Shown: positions 9,341 through 16,739 of the stretch, one piece after another
Numbering within the stretch: position 1 is the stretch's first letter
Layout of the letters: each line of letters opens with the position of its first letter
NCBI RefSeq assembly: GCF_015207605.1
Contig: NZ_JADEWO010000018.1
Span: 46,315-110,314, forward strand
Direction of reading: 5' to 3'
Length of the DNA stretch: 64,000 nucleotides
Source: Oculatella sp. LEGE 06141
GTDB lineage: Bacteria; Cyanobacteriota; Cyanobacteriia; Elainellales; Elainellaceae
The notes under the pieces: model-generated
What the model was told of the DNA's origin: nothing
Databases searched by the model: none
Seen by the model: the letters and a program-made list of their open reading frames with translations, nothing else
Position numbers and translations under genes: made by a program

Positions 9341-9736
9341 ATGTCCCGCATCCCACACAAAATCAGTCCTAGAACGCTGTTTTGGCTCTGGTACGAGCGT
9401 GCGACCCTGGCTCAGAAAGAGGTCGCTAGAGCCGATTTCCAGCGTTTTGTGGCTCAAGCTGAAACCCTCAGCCAAAATCAACCATCCAGTTCGTCTCATA
9501 CCGATGCGAAGAATGGCACTGAGACGACCAAAGCCGATGCAGTAGGGCTAGAGAACAACCCATCCCTAGCCTTGCGACTGCGGAGCCAACGGCTGAGAGC
9601 CAAAAGCCAGGAACAGTTGATTCGGAGCCAGGAATTACGCCGTCAAAGCAAACTACTGACTCGGAACGCGCAACACGCCAAATTCCAGTGTTCCAACAAC
9701 GCAAGCGGCCATTCCTATACCTTCCATAAGCCGTAG
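9341..9736 (+). CDS. Small unknown protein, helical and basic
   Basis: A 131-residue frame of no recognised family. The N-terminal 40 residues (SPRTLFWLWYERATLAQKE) look helical and amphipathic. A Ser/Asn-rich linker follows, then a basic Arg/Gln-rich helix with repeated RSQ units (LRLRSQRLRAKSQEQLIRSQ). No signal peptide or membrane segment. No clear ribosome-binding site lies before the ATG. It could be real, but the low-complexity tail keeps confidence moderate. Confidence 0.5.
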   Translation: MSRIPHKISPRTLFWLWYERATLAQKEVARADFQRFVAQAETLSQNQPSSSSHTDAKNGTETTKADAVGLENNPSLALRLRSQRLRAKSQEQLIRSQELRRQSKLLTRNAQHAKFQCSNNASGHSYTFHKP

Positions 9737-9861
9737 TTTAACGGTAACGCCCGCGCCGTTACACCAGATCTACTGACCTTTCAAAAACGGCACGGGATCT
9801 ATAGCCCCGCAAACGCTCCGTTAGTTAAACTCAAAACAACACGTGTTATCCCTGAATTGCA

Positions 9862-11793
9862 TTGATTGCTATCCTGTTGTTGATTGTTGCCTTAACAATG
9901 CCCGCTATACCTGCAACTGAAATTAGACCCAACGACAATCTTATTGCGGAAGGCATTCCGCCCATTTCAGCGTCATTGGCAGAAACGGTCGATCGCTACA
10001 CTGAATTTCGGGCGGCCAGTCTGGCAAGTTGGCATCCAATTGAGCGAGAAATGCTGATCTCAACTCGATTTGGAGATACAGCGCAGGTGCATCAGGTGGC
10101 CTTTCCCCTGGCAAGCCGCAAACAGCTCACGTTTTTCCCAGAACGAGTATCCGGAGCATCCTATCAGCCGATTCAGGCAGATTTTTTTGTTTTTAGCAAA
10201 GATATCGGCGGTAACGAGTTCAGCCAAAACTATCGATACGATTTTGCGACTGGAACCGTCACTCTGTTAACAGATGGGACATCCAAAAACAGTCGGGGCA
10301 TCTGGTCTCATGCTGGAACACAGATGGTTTACACTTCCACCCGACGCAGCGGTGCCGATTCTGATTTTTATCTAATTGATCCCTCACAACCTGAGAGCGA
10401 TCGCCTCTTTGCCCAAGTTGAAGGTGGCGGTTGGTTTCCCTTAGGCTGGTCACCGGACGATCGCCAGATCATTGCTATGGAGTATGTTTCTATTAATGAA
10501 ACCTATTTATGGCTGTATGACGTAGCAACGGGTGACAAAACGCTGCTCACGCCCAAACAGAACTCTGAAATCGTCTCCTATCAAGCGGCGGTATTCAGCA
10601 AAGACGGACGTGGGCTGTATGTAGTCAGCGATCGCGACTCTGAATTTCTGCGGTTAGCCTATTTCGACTTTGAAACGCAGCACTACACCTACCTGACCAA
10701 CCACATCCCCTGGGACATCGAAGATATTGAGTTGTCGGACGATGGCAAACTGTTGGCCTTTACAGCAAATGAAGCGGGAGCCAGTGTTTTACATCTGCTG
10801 GATACAGCAACGGGCGAGGAGCGATCGCTGCCCCCGCTGCCTGTGGGTCAGGTGTTTGGGTTGAACTGGCATCGAAATAACCAGGACTTAGGATTCACGC
10901 TGATCTCAGCTCGATCTACGGCAGATGTGTACTCGCTGGACGTGACGACGGGTGTAGTCGAACGCTGGACTGAGAGCGAAACGGGTGGCCTCAACACCGA
11001 ATCGTTTCCAGAAGCGGAATTAGTCAGGTGGCAAAGTTTTGACGATCGCACCATTTCCGGTTTTTTGTATCGGCCTCCTGCTCGTTTCGTCGGCAAGCGT
11101 CCGGTGATCATTAACATCCACGGAGGGCCTGAAGGCCAGTTCCGACCAACGTTTTTAGGCCGCAGCAATTATTACCTAAATGAATTGGGTGTGGCTCTGC
11201 TGTATCCTAACGTGCGCGGCTCATCGGGTTATGGCAAGACGTTTCTGCAACTCGACAACGGCTATTTGCGCGAAGATTCCGTCAAAGATATCGAAGCCTT
11301 GTTAGATTGGATTGCCACCCAGCCCGATCTGGATTCCGATCGCATTCTGGTCACGGGCGGCAGTTATGGTGGCTATATGTCTCTGGCCGTTGCGACCCAC
11401 TATGGCGATCGCATTCGTGCCTCAATTGATATTGTTGGTATTTCCAATTTCGTCACGTTTCTGGAAAAAACAGAAGGCTACCGCCGCGACCTGCGCCGAG
11501 TGGAATATGGCGATGAGCGTGATCCCGAAATGCGACAGTTTTTGCTCACCATTTCTCCCATTAATAACGCGCACCGCATCCAGAAGCCTCTGTTTGTTAT
11601 CCACGGGCAAAACGACCCGCGCGTGCCGTTATACGAAGCAGAGCAGATCGTGTCTACGGTTCGACAAAACGGCATCCCGGTTTGGTACCTGATGGCAAAG
11701 GATGAAGGACACGGCTTCTCTAAGAAAAAGAACGTCGATTTTCAGTTCTACGCCACTATCCAATTTGTGCAAGAGCACCTGCTAAAAACATAG
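9862..11793 (+). CDS. S9-family serine peptidase (prolyl oligopeptidase type), exported
   Basis: A 643-residue S9 peptidase: an N-terminal beta-propeller built of WD40/TolB-like strands (residues about 50-400) and a C-terminal alpha/beta-hydrolase domain. The catalytic triad is readable: Ser501 in GGSYGG, Asp585 in HGQNDPRVP, and His617 in DEGHGF. HGGPEGQ near residue 420 fits the oxyanion region. A stop codon at 9853 limits the start; the TTG at 9862 gives a hydrophobic signal-like N-terminus (MIAILLLIVALTMPAIPA) that unusually lacks basic residues. An ATG at 9898 is the alternative. The peptide substrate is unknown. Confidence 0.9.
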   Translation: MIAILLLIVALTMPAIPATEIRPNDNLIAEGIPPISASLAETVDRYTEFRAASLASWHPIEREMLISTRFGDTAQVHQVAFPLASRKQLTFFPERVSGASYQPIQADFFVFSKDIGGNEFSQNYRYDFATGTVTLLTDGTSKNSRGIWSHAGTQMVYTSTRRSGADSDFYLIDPSQPESDRLFAQVEGGGWFPLGWSPDDRQIIAMEYVSINETYLWLYDVATGDKTLLTPKQNSEIVSYQAAVFSKDGRGLYVVSDRDSEFLRLAYFDFETQHYTYLTNHIPWDIEDIELSDDGKLLAFTANEAGASVLHLLDTATGEERSLPPLPVGQVFGLNWHRNNQDLGFTLISARSTADVYSLDVTTGVVERWTESETGGLNTESFPEAELVRWQSFDDRTISGFLYRPPARFVGKRPVIINIHGGPEGQFRPTFLGRSNYYLNELGVALLYPNVRGSSGYGKTFLQLDNGYLREDSVKDIEALLDWIATQPDLDSDRILVTGGSYGGYMSLAVATHYGDRIRASIDIVGISNFVTFLEKTEGYRRDLRRVEYGDERDPEMRQFLLTISPINNAHRIQKPLFVIHGQNDPRVPLYEAEQIVSTVRQNGIPVWYLMAKDEGHGFSKKKNVDFQFYATIQFVQEHLLKT

Positions 11794-11836
11794 AGAACCT
11801 GTGGGGAAACCCAGCTCCCGGATTCCCATACCTGTA

Positions 11837-11928
11837 GACTTCGACTGCACCTGACCAACCGAGAGCCGACCAACCGAGAGCCGACCAACCGAGAGCCAAC
11901 CAACCGAGGGCTGAGCGCAGTCGAAGCC
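11837..11928 (+). repeat. 15-bp tandem repeats inside an inverted repeat
   Basis: Four units of GACCAACCGAGAGCC lie at 11853-11912; the first three are identical and the fourth differs at three positions. They are flanked by arms GACTTCGACTGCAC (11837-11850) and GCGCAGTCGAAGCC (11915-11928), inverted copies matching at 12 of 14 positions. TTCGACTGCGCTCAG-type arms are, from recall, a common dispersed repeat in cyanobacterial intergenic regions. It lies between convergent genes and can form a long hairpin with the tandem units in the loop. Confidence 0.8.
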
Positions 11929-12026
11929 CGGCTGGCTAATGTGTTGACTAGTTTGCCAGTCTGTAGAACGTTGAACTGCCATTCAAGAGAGTCTTTGCGT
12001 GGGGGACAGGTTAACCGTCGTGCCCA

Positions 12027-13049
12027 TTACCAGCGATCGCGCTCCAAATCATAAATAGCTTTCTCCCAGTACCAATCTTCTGGTCGGTTGGGATGCTTTT
12101 GCTTCAACCGCTCCACCAGGCCAATGACAATGCGGCGATCGTCACCCACCAGACGACGCAATTTGTTCTGCACTTTTTGGCTGGGAGTACCCGCAACCAT
12201 GCGGCGTGAACTCGACTGGGGCACAGCACTCACTGTGCGATCGCCAGTGGTCGCAATTCTGACTTGAGCGGCCTTGAGCTGATAGATAGTATCCAGCATT
12301 TGCTGAGCCATTGATGGTTCAGCCTGTTTCTGAAACAAATTGGCCGCCTGCTGATAATCGTCGATCGCCCCTCGCCAGTCGTGTAACTCTGCTCGCACTT
12401 TACCGCGACTGGCATAAGCGCTGGCATCCTGCGGATCGATTTGCAGCGCCCAATCTAAATCTTCGATCGCGCTATGGAAATAGCCCCGTCTTGCCTTTTC
12501 AATCGCCTGCTGCAAGAACTCTTCATTATTGATGGGGGGAAGCGTTGGCGGTGATGGTTGTGCATCGGGTTCAGGCGTAGCTGGCGCTTGCAGTTGGCGA
12601 ATAGTAGTCAGGCAATGACGGGCATTCGTCAGGTCTTGAGCATCCAGATACAGTTCTGCCGCTTTGCGATAGCAGGAAATAGCTTTTGCGGTTTCGCCTT
12701 GCTGGCGGCGGATAGTACCCAACAGATTGTAAGTCAGGGCGTGGGTGGGTTTAAGCAGTATGGCTTTTTTGGCATCTGCGCTGGCATCGTTTAAATTGCC
12801 AAAGGCGATGTACGCCAAACTGCGAGCATAATAAGCGTTGAAATGGTTGGAGTCTAATCGCAGGGTTGCCGTGTAGTCGGCGATCGCCCACCGAAATTCG
12901 CCCAGCTTAAAGCGAGCCAGCCCCCGACGGTAATAGGCTTCGACAAAGGTTGGGTTGAGCAACAGCGCCTGATCAAATTCAGCGACTGCCGCTTTGTAGT
13001 CTTTCTGCTCTGCTTTTTCTACCCCTTGCCGATAAAACGCGTCGTGCAT
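12027..13049 (-). CDS. TPR-repeat protein with a C-terminal domain shared elsewhere in the window
   Basis: A 340-residue cytoplasmic protein. Residues 1-135 hold three to four tetratricopeptide repeats (YYRRGLARFKLGEFRWAIAD, then YYARSLAYIAFGNLNDA). A Pro-rich linker near 155-165 is followed by two more TPR units (ASAYASRGKVRAELHDWRGA). The last 48 residues form a separate small domain (KLRRLVGDDRR...HPNRPEDWYWEKAIYDLERD). The same domain ends the exported protein at 20040-20540. TPR units bind proteins; the partner is unknown. No signal peptide is visible. Confidence 0.9.
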   Translation of the reverse strand: MHDAFYRQGVEKAEQKDYKAAVAEFDQALLLNPTFVEAYYRRGLARFKLGEFRWAIADYTATLRLDSNHFNAYYARSLAYIAFGNLNDASADAKKAILLKPTHALTYNLLGTIRRQQGETAKAISCYRKAAELYLDAQDLTNARHCLTTIRQLQAPATPEPDAQPSPPTLPPINNEEFLQQAIEKARRGYFHSAIEDLDWALQIDPQDASAYASRGKVRAELHDWRGAIDDYQQAANLFQKQAEPSMAQQMLDTIYQLKAAQVRIATTGDRTVSAVPQSSSRRMVAGTPSQKVQNKLRRLVGDDRRIVIGLVERLKQKHPNRPEDWYWEKAIYDLERDRW

Positions 13050-13552
13050 CAGTTCGCTTCAACAGTTGAGTTATAAATAGCTTCATGGGCTTGCAAACTT
13101 GCAATCCTATTCCTTCAGCTTAGCTCACCCCCATTGGTGTCATTGATCACAATGGACTGTTTTTTAGCGGCTGATAATCCATGCAATCTGATGACGGCAT
13201 TTCAGAGTGCCCATGCCCCATCCCGCGCTTGAATAACGTAGCTAATGGGTTGCATTCGCTCCCTTTTCTGCTATTTTTTGCTATTTACAAAAGGCTTTAA
13301 GCCCACAACCTCAGGAACTGCCGAACCAGTTCTGGGGCAAAATCCCCTAGAATTGGGAAATAGCGCCTGCGGTAAGCCCAAAAAAGAGGCGGTTCGAGCT
13401 GCGCTTCGCACTTTGTAAAGCAACCTCTTAGCGACTGGGATAGATCACGAATGGGGGCTTATTGCTGTCGCCCGCAATCGCTGCTTCTGTCGCTCCGCCT
13501 TTTAACGGTAATTGTGGCCATAACGCCACGCAGTTGAGACACTAGCGTAACG
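13050..13552. other. Intergenic region without recognised gene
   Basis: A 503-base gap between divergent genes. A segment at about 13382-13431 can fold (AAGAGG with CCTCTT enclosing TGCGCTTCGCA), but it has no terminator T-run and matches no RNA family I can name. Promoters for both flanking genes must lie here; none was assigned. Confidence 0.4.
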
Positions 13553-14209
13553 ATGAACACAGCACCCTCCAAGTCTCGTCCTGCTCCCGGTTGGTACAAA
13601 CGGCTGTTTGCCTGGTTGATGGCACACGCCAATGCAGAGTATGAGGCAACAGTAGCCGATCGCAAACGAGATTTGTTTACCGATCTCAACGGTACCGTTG
13701 TAGAAATTGGCCCCGGAAGTGGTCCCAACCTGGCCTATTATCCTGCGGATATTCGCTGGATTGGCATTGAGCCAAACCCATTCATGCATGTCTATCTGCG
13801 GCAGGAAGCCGAGCGCCTGGGTTTAACGGTTGACATTCAAACCACCTCTGCCGAACGGTTAGAGTTTGCCGATCGCAGTGTGGATGCTGTTGTCAGTACA
13901 TTGGTGCTGTGTTCCGTGCCAGATCTGGAACGCACGTTGCATGAAATTGTGCGCGTGCTAAAGCCAGGCGGCCGTTTTTTCTTTTTAGAACATGTGGCTG
14001 CCCCAGCCAACACGCGATTGCGGCGAGTGCAGCAATGGATTCGTCCACTCTGGCGTGCCGTTGGGGATGGCTGTAACCCCGATCGCGAAACCTGGGTTGC
14101 GATCGAACAGGCCGGGTTTGCACAAATTGACTACCAGCACTTTCGGGCGGATCTTCCAGCTATCGTCAGTCCACAAATTATTGGAGTGGCAACGAAGGCC
14201 ACCGCTTAG
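13553..14209 (+). CDS. SAM-dependent class I methyltransferase
   Basis: A 218-residue methyltransferase. The SAM-binding motif I is VVEIGPGSGPNLAYYP (about residues 47-62). The acidic end of strand 2 is WIGIEPNPFM, motif post-II is VDAVVSTLVLCSVPD, and motif III is LKPGGRFFFLEHV. The arrangement resembles UbiE/Methyltransf_11 proteins and the METTL7-like group, which often methylate lipids or small thiols. A short basic N-terminus precedes the domain. Substrate unknown. It stands alone between long non-coding stretches. Confidence 0.88.
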   Translation: MNTAPSKSRPAPGWYKRLFAWLMAHANAEYEATVADRKRDLFTDLNGTVVEIGPGSGPNLAYYPADIRWIGIEPNPFMHVYLRQEAERLGLTVDIQTTSAERLEFADRSVDAVVSTLVLCSVPDLERTLHEIVRVLKPGGRFFFLEHVAAPANTRLRRVQQWIRPLWRAVGDGCNPDRETWVAIEQAGFAQIDYQHFRADLPAIVSPQIIGVATKATA

Positions 14210-14685
14210 CGATCGATCTACTGCCCACAGCCAAGCCTTCCGTAGCACATCTAAGAGGCTTAATTTTCTATGCAAATTAACACAGATTGATCGGCTAAAG
14301 TTCAGCAAAACAAACGATATGGCGATCGAATCGGTTCAACATCTCGGCATTTATCACGATTCGAAATACCACGTATTCATGCAAAATCTTGAAACTAACG
14401 GTTGCAAATCTTTGATTTCAGGCAAAACAATTTGCCAGTAACAACACGTCTGTAACTGCTCTGCGATCTTCAATGATTTCACGCGCAAAAGACCCACTTT
14501 TGCCAGATCGCAGTGAGGATTTTTACCATTCCTCACCACACCACACGGATGCATTGGTATCAATGATCAACCTTTATTTAAGAAACATCCTTTAAGATAA
14601 AAAATCCTTAGGATTTCAAAAATAGCTAAGACTGAGACATTGTGTCATTGCTCTCTTCCCGTAATCCATCAGGAGAAGCATACAA
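14210..14685. other. Intergenic region without recognised gene
   Basis: A 476-base AT-rich gap. Open frames here overlap each other and show no family or ribosome-binding site. AGGAG near 14671-14675 serves the following GTG start. Nothing else is supported. Confidence 0.4.
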
Positions 14686-15498
14686 GTGAAATTGTCCATT
14701 ATTACTGCAACTCATCGCCGTTCAGAGACGTTCAAAACAATTTGTCTGCCCAGCGTATTGTCCCAGCGGTACAAAGAGTTTGAATGGATTATCGTCAACG
14801 ATGGCAGAGATTTAGCAACTCGAACCATTGTTAAATCTATCGATACTGAAATCTCAATTCAGTACATTGAAACATCGCATCGAGGGCTATGCGCCTCCAG
14901 AAACTTAGGATTAGAGCGAGCCACTGGCGACCTTGTTGGATTTTTAGATGACGACAATTACATCCACGAATCCTATGTGGAAGCGATGGTTCGTCATTTT
15001 AATCACAATACAGCGATCGCAATGGGAATGCCCATTCAAAACCGCAGACGAGACATCTACAAAAACGGCAGATTAGTGATGCGGGGCAGAGATTTTGCCA
15101 GCCCAAAACCTAGCATTACGAATCAAGATTTGATCATGGCGAATGCCCTGTTTGACAGCAATGGCTTTATTCACCAGCGCAACGATCGGCTCAGATTTAA
15201 CGAAAACCTGCTTGTGCTTTCAGATTATGAGTACTTGTTGCGGTGTTTTAGCGAGTTTGGCCTGGGGTCTTTCTCGCTCTGCCCGCAGAACCTGGTAGAG
15301 TACGTTCAAACAAACGAGGGTATTATCGGTCAAGCTAGCTTCAAAGACTGGCTGAGGGAGTCAGAGTACATCTGGGCGCATCGATCGCATTACAACATCT
15401 TCTCCGTTGTCCGTCCCAGTTCGTGGATGCCTGAAAAAATTGTTGATTTACGGCTGAAGGTTTACGACAATGAGCGGCTACACGAATTTTCGGCTTAA
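14686..15498 (+). CDS. GT2-family glycosyltransferase
   Basis: A 270-residue GT-A glycosyltransferase. KLSIITATHRRSETFKTICL opens the nucleotide-binding half, WIIVNDGRD gives the first aspartate, ASRNLGLERATGDLVGFLDDDNYI carries the DDD metal-binding motif (positions near 84-94), and a later LSDYEYLLRCF fits the acceptor-side acidic motif. The start is a GTG with AGGAG about 10 bases upstream. No membrane segment. It stands alone, outside the polysaccharide cluster at the window start, so its product is unknown. Confidence 0.88.
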   Translation: MKLSIITATHRRSETFKTICLPSVLSQRYKEFEWIIVNDGRDLATRTIVKSIDTEISIQYIETSHRGLCASRNLGLERATGDLVGFLDDDNYIHESYVEAMVRHFNHNTAIAMGMPIQNRRRDIYKNGRLVMRGRDFASPKPSITNQDLIMANALFDSNGFIHQRNDRLRFNENLLVLSDYEYLLRCFSEFGLGSFSLCPQNLVEYVQTNEGIIGQASFKDWLRESEYIWAHRSHYNIFSVVRPSSWMPEKIVDLRLKVYDNERLHEFSA

Positions 15499-15501
15499 AA
15501 A

Positions 15502-15550
15502 CAAAAAATCCCCAGCCGAAGCTGAGGATTGAATCAGGGTGCATCTACCA
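15502..15550 (-). ncRNA. Predicted small RNA, array unit 1
   Basis: One of four related units on the minus strand. The promoter reads CTGATT (15577-15582) and TATAAG (15555-15560) with 16 bases between. The predicted transcript begins TTGGTAGATGCACCC, then a 10-pair hairpin (15507-15530) capped by UUCG and followed by a U-run. One stem pair is G-U as minus-strand RNA but A-C on the plus strand, which supports the minus strand. Predicted length is about 49 nt. Transcription is inferred, not shown. Confidence 0.6.
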
Positions 15551-15554
15551 ATTC

Positions 15555-15582
15555 CTTATACTGAGTTGAGCGATCGAATCAG
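15555..15582 (-). promoter_or_regulatory. Promoter of RNA unit 1
   Basis: Minus-strand -35-like CTGATT (15577-15582, within TTCCTGATT) and -10 TATAAG (15555-15560) separated by 16 bases. The same arrangement and spacing occurs before the other three units. Confidence 0.5.
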
Positions 15583-15689
15583 GAAAAGTAGGCGAGATTT
15601 CCGAAGATTTTTTTGAGCCACGCTGTACTTAATTGTAGTTCAGGTGTACTATATTTGTAGTGGTATATCCCTTATCCCACTCATGCTCC

Positions 15690-15718
15690 AGCAGCCGTTT
15701 CCGCAGGCTGCTTTTTTA
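15690..15718 (+). terminator. Orphan rho-independent terminator
   Basis: AGCAGCC (15690-15696) pairs with GGCTGCT (15706-15712) and runs into TTTTTTATT on the plus strand. No coding frame precedes it after the GT2 gene, whose stop is 190 bases upstream. It either ends the GT2 transcript or closes a separate short plus-strand RNA arising near 15650, where TATATT could be a -10. It lies between array units 1 and 2 on the opposite strand. Confidence 0.7.
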
Positions 15719-15782
15719 TTGTTGAAACGGTTCGGGCTGTTGGGCTGTCGAGCTTTTGGACAATGGCCACTGCCTCAAAAAA

Positions 15783-15828
15783 TTAAAAATCCCCAGCCGT
15801 AACTAGGGATTCGTTGGGTGTATTCACC
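15783..15828 (-). ncRNA. Predicted small RNA, array unit 2 (most diverged)
   Basis: Second unit. The promoter is CTGAAA (15855-15860) and TATAGA (15833-15838), again 16 bases apart. The conserved 5' segment is altered to TTGGTGAATACACCC. The hairpin at 15788-15811 closes over ten pairs as minus-strand RNA, with two G-U pairs and a UACG loop, followed by U-rich sequence. It is the least conserved copy, so it may be decaying or have another target. Confidence 0.5.
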
Positions 15829-15832
15829 AATC

Positions 15833-15860
15833 TCTATATTCAGCGTTCCCGCTTTTTCAG
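15833..15860 (-). promoter_or_regulatory. Promoter of RNA unit 2
   Basis: Minus-strand CTGAAA (15855-15860) and TATAGA (15833-15838), spacing 16 bases, matching the other units. Confidence 0.45.
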
Positions 15861-15988
15861 AGAAATCACGAGGAGATTCATAAAAGTTTCTTATAACTTT
15901 TCAGTAATTAGGAGCGATCGTGGATAGGACACCCCCGCTGCCACCGTATGAGACCAGATAACGTGGCGATCGCTTCGCCTAACGCCAA

Positions 15989-16037
15989 ACAAAAAATCCC
16001 TGGCACGTAACCAGGGATTTATAGGGTGCATCTACCA
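15989..16037 (-). ncRNA. Predicted small RNA, array unit 3
   Basis: Third unit. The promoter is CTGAAT (16064-16069) and TAGAAG (16042-16047), 16 bases apart. The 5' segment TTGGTAGATGCACCCT is identical to unit 1. The hairpin at 15994-16020 has ten Watson-Crick pairs (AAATCCCTGG with CCAGGGATTT) and a U-run. It has a different stem sequence from unit 1 while keeping the fold, as expected for selection on structure. Confidence 0.62.
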
Positions 16038-16041
16038 ATCT

Positions 16042-16069
16042 CTTCTACTTAGCTTTCCCAGGTATTCAG
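16042..16069 (-). promoter_or_regulatory. Promoter of RNA unit 3
   Basis: Minus-strand CTGAAT (16064-16069, within TTCCTGAAT) and TAGAAG (16042-16047), spacing 16 bases. Confidence 0.5.
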
Positions 16070-16310
16070 GAAAATCACCGTTTACGAGATGAAGTTTTTT
16101 TGGGTTGCAGTTAATGAGTAGGGGCGATCGCGGACTGGCTCTGTTGTAGTCAGTGCAGCCGCACAACGTACACCTGGTTCAAAATCCTCCGTTTCACCAG
16201 ATGCCCGGTGCGGTTCCCCATCGGCACGAACCATTGATGATAGAAGAGAAGTGACGATAGAAGAGAAGCAACATCGCCGCTGTCACGCTATCTCTCCATA
16301 CCCATCTGAG

Positions 16311-16400
16311 TTACAGCAGTTCTCAATCGAGTCAGCCACAGTCTCGCCAAGAGGGGTGTGGGGTGTGGGGTGTGGTGAATGCAAATGAAAATGGCTGTAA
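16311..16400 (+). mobile_element. Miniature inverted-repeat element, copy A
   Basis: A 90-base element with imperfect terminal inverted repeats: TTACAGCAGTTCTCA at the left and the complement of TTACAGCCATTTTCA at the right. A second copy lies inverted at 51150-51241. The shared interior includes CGAGTCAGCCACAGTCTCGC-like sequence and a G-rich tract built of GGGGTGT repeats. No protein is encoded. Its right end is within 5 bases of the terminator of RNA unit 4. Confidence 0.75.
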
Positions 16401-16401
16401 A

Positions 16402-16453
16402 ACAAAAAATCCCCAGCACGCAGCCAGGGATTTGAATCAGGGTGCATCTACCA
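16402..16453 (-). ncRNA. Predicted small RNA, array unit 4
   Basis: Fourth unit. The promoter is CTGATT (16480-16485) and TAGAAG (16458-16463), 16 bases apart. The conserved 5' segment is TGGTAGATGCACCCTGATTC, nearly identical to unit 1. The hairpin at 16408-16432 closes fully only as minus-strand RNA, where two adjacent G-U pairs replace mismatches on the other strand, and a U-run follows. This unit is closest to the upstream 85-residue gene on the same strand. Confidence 0.6.
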
Positions 16454-16457
16454 TTCC

Positions 16458-16485
16458 CTTCTACAAAACGTAGATGCTTAATCAG
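16458..16485 (-). promoter_or_regulatory. Promoter of RNA unit 4
   Basis: Minus-strand CTGATT (16480-16485, within ATCCTGATT) and TAGAAG (16458-16463), spacing 16 bases. Confidence 0.5.
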
Positions 16486-16739
16486 GATAGTCTCAAGAAA
16501 GTTAGTTCATCGGCCATTGCTAAATCAACAGATGAATCGGTGAGAGGGCATAGCTCTGTTTGCCTCCCAAGTTTTCCCAATCCTGGGGATGTTGCAGGTT
16601 CTGGACGTTCCCTAGAACTGAGGGTCGAGGGCGAATTTATAGAATGATTGAGCAACGCCGTTCATCGCTCTCTCGATAACGATGTAACGGCTGCTTCACT
16701 TCTGTGCTTACAGCGCCAGGTATCTCTCTGCCCTGTATC

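Noticed and set aside
13382..13431. Foldable segment that might be a structured RNA such as 6S
   Set aside because: I could not match any conserved sequence of 6S, SRP, tmRNA or RNase P RNA, and the fold alone is weak evidence.
16171..16200. GGTTCAAAATCC-like string resembling a tRNA T-arm
   Set aside because: The flanking bases do not form a T-stem, and there is no acceptor, D or anticodon arm.
15499..16485. CRISPR array, considered because of repeated units
   Set aside because: The units contain promoters and terminators, vary in spacing and in sequence, and there are no cas genes or uniform spacers.
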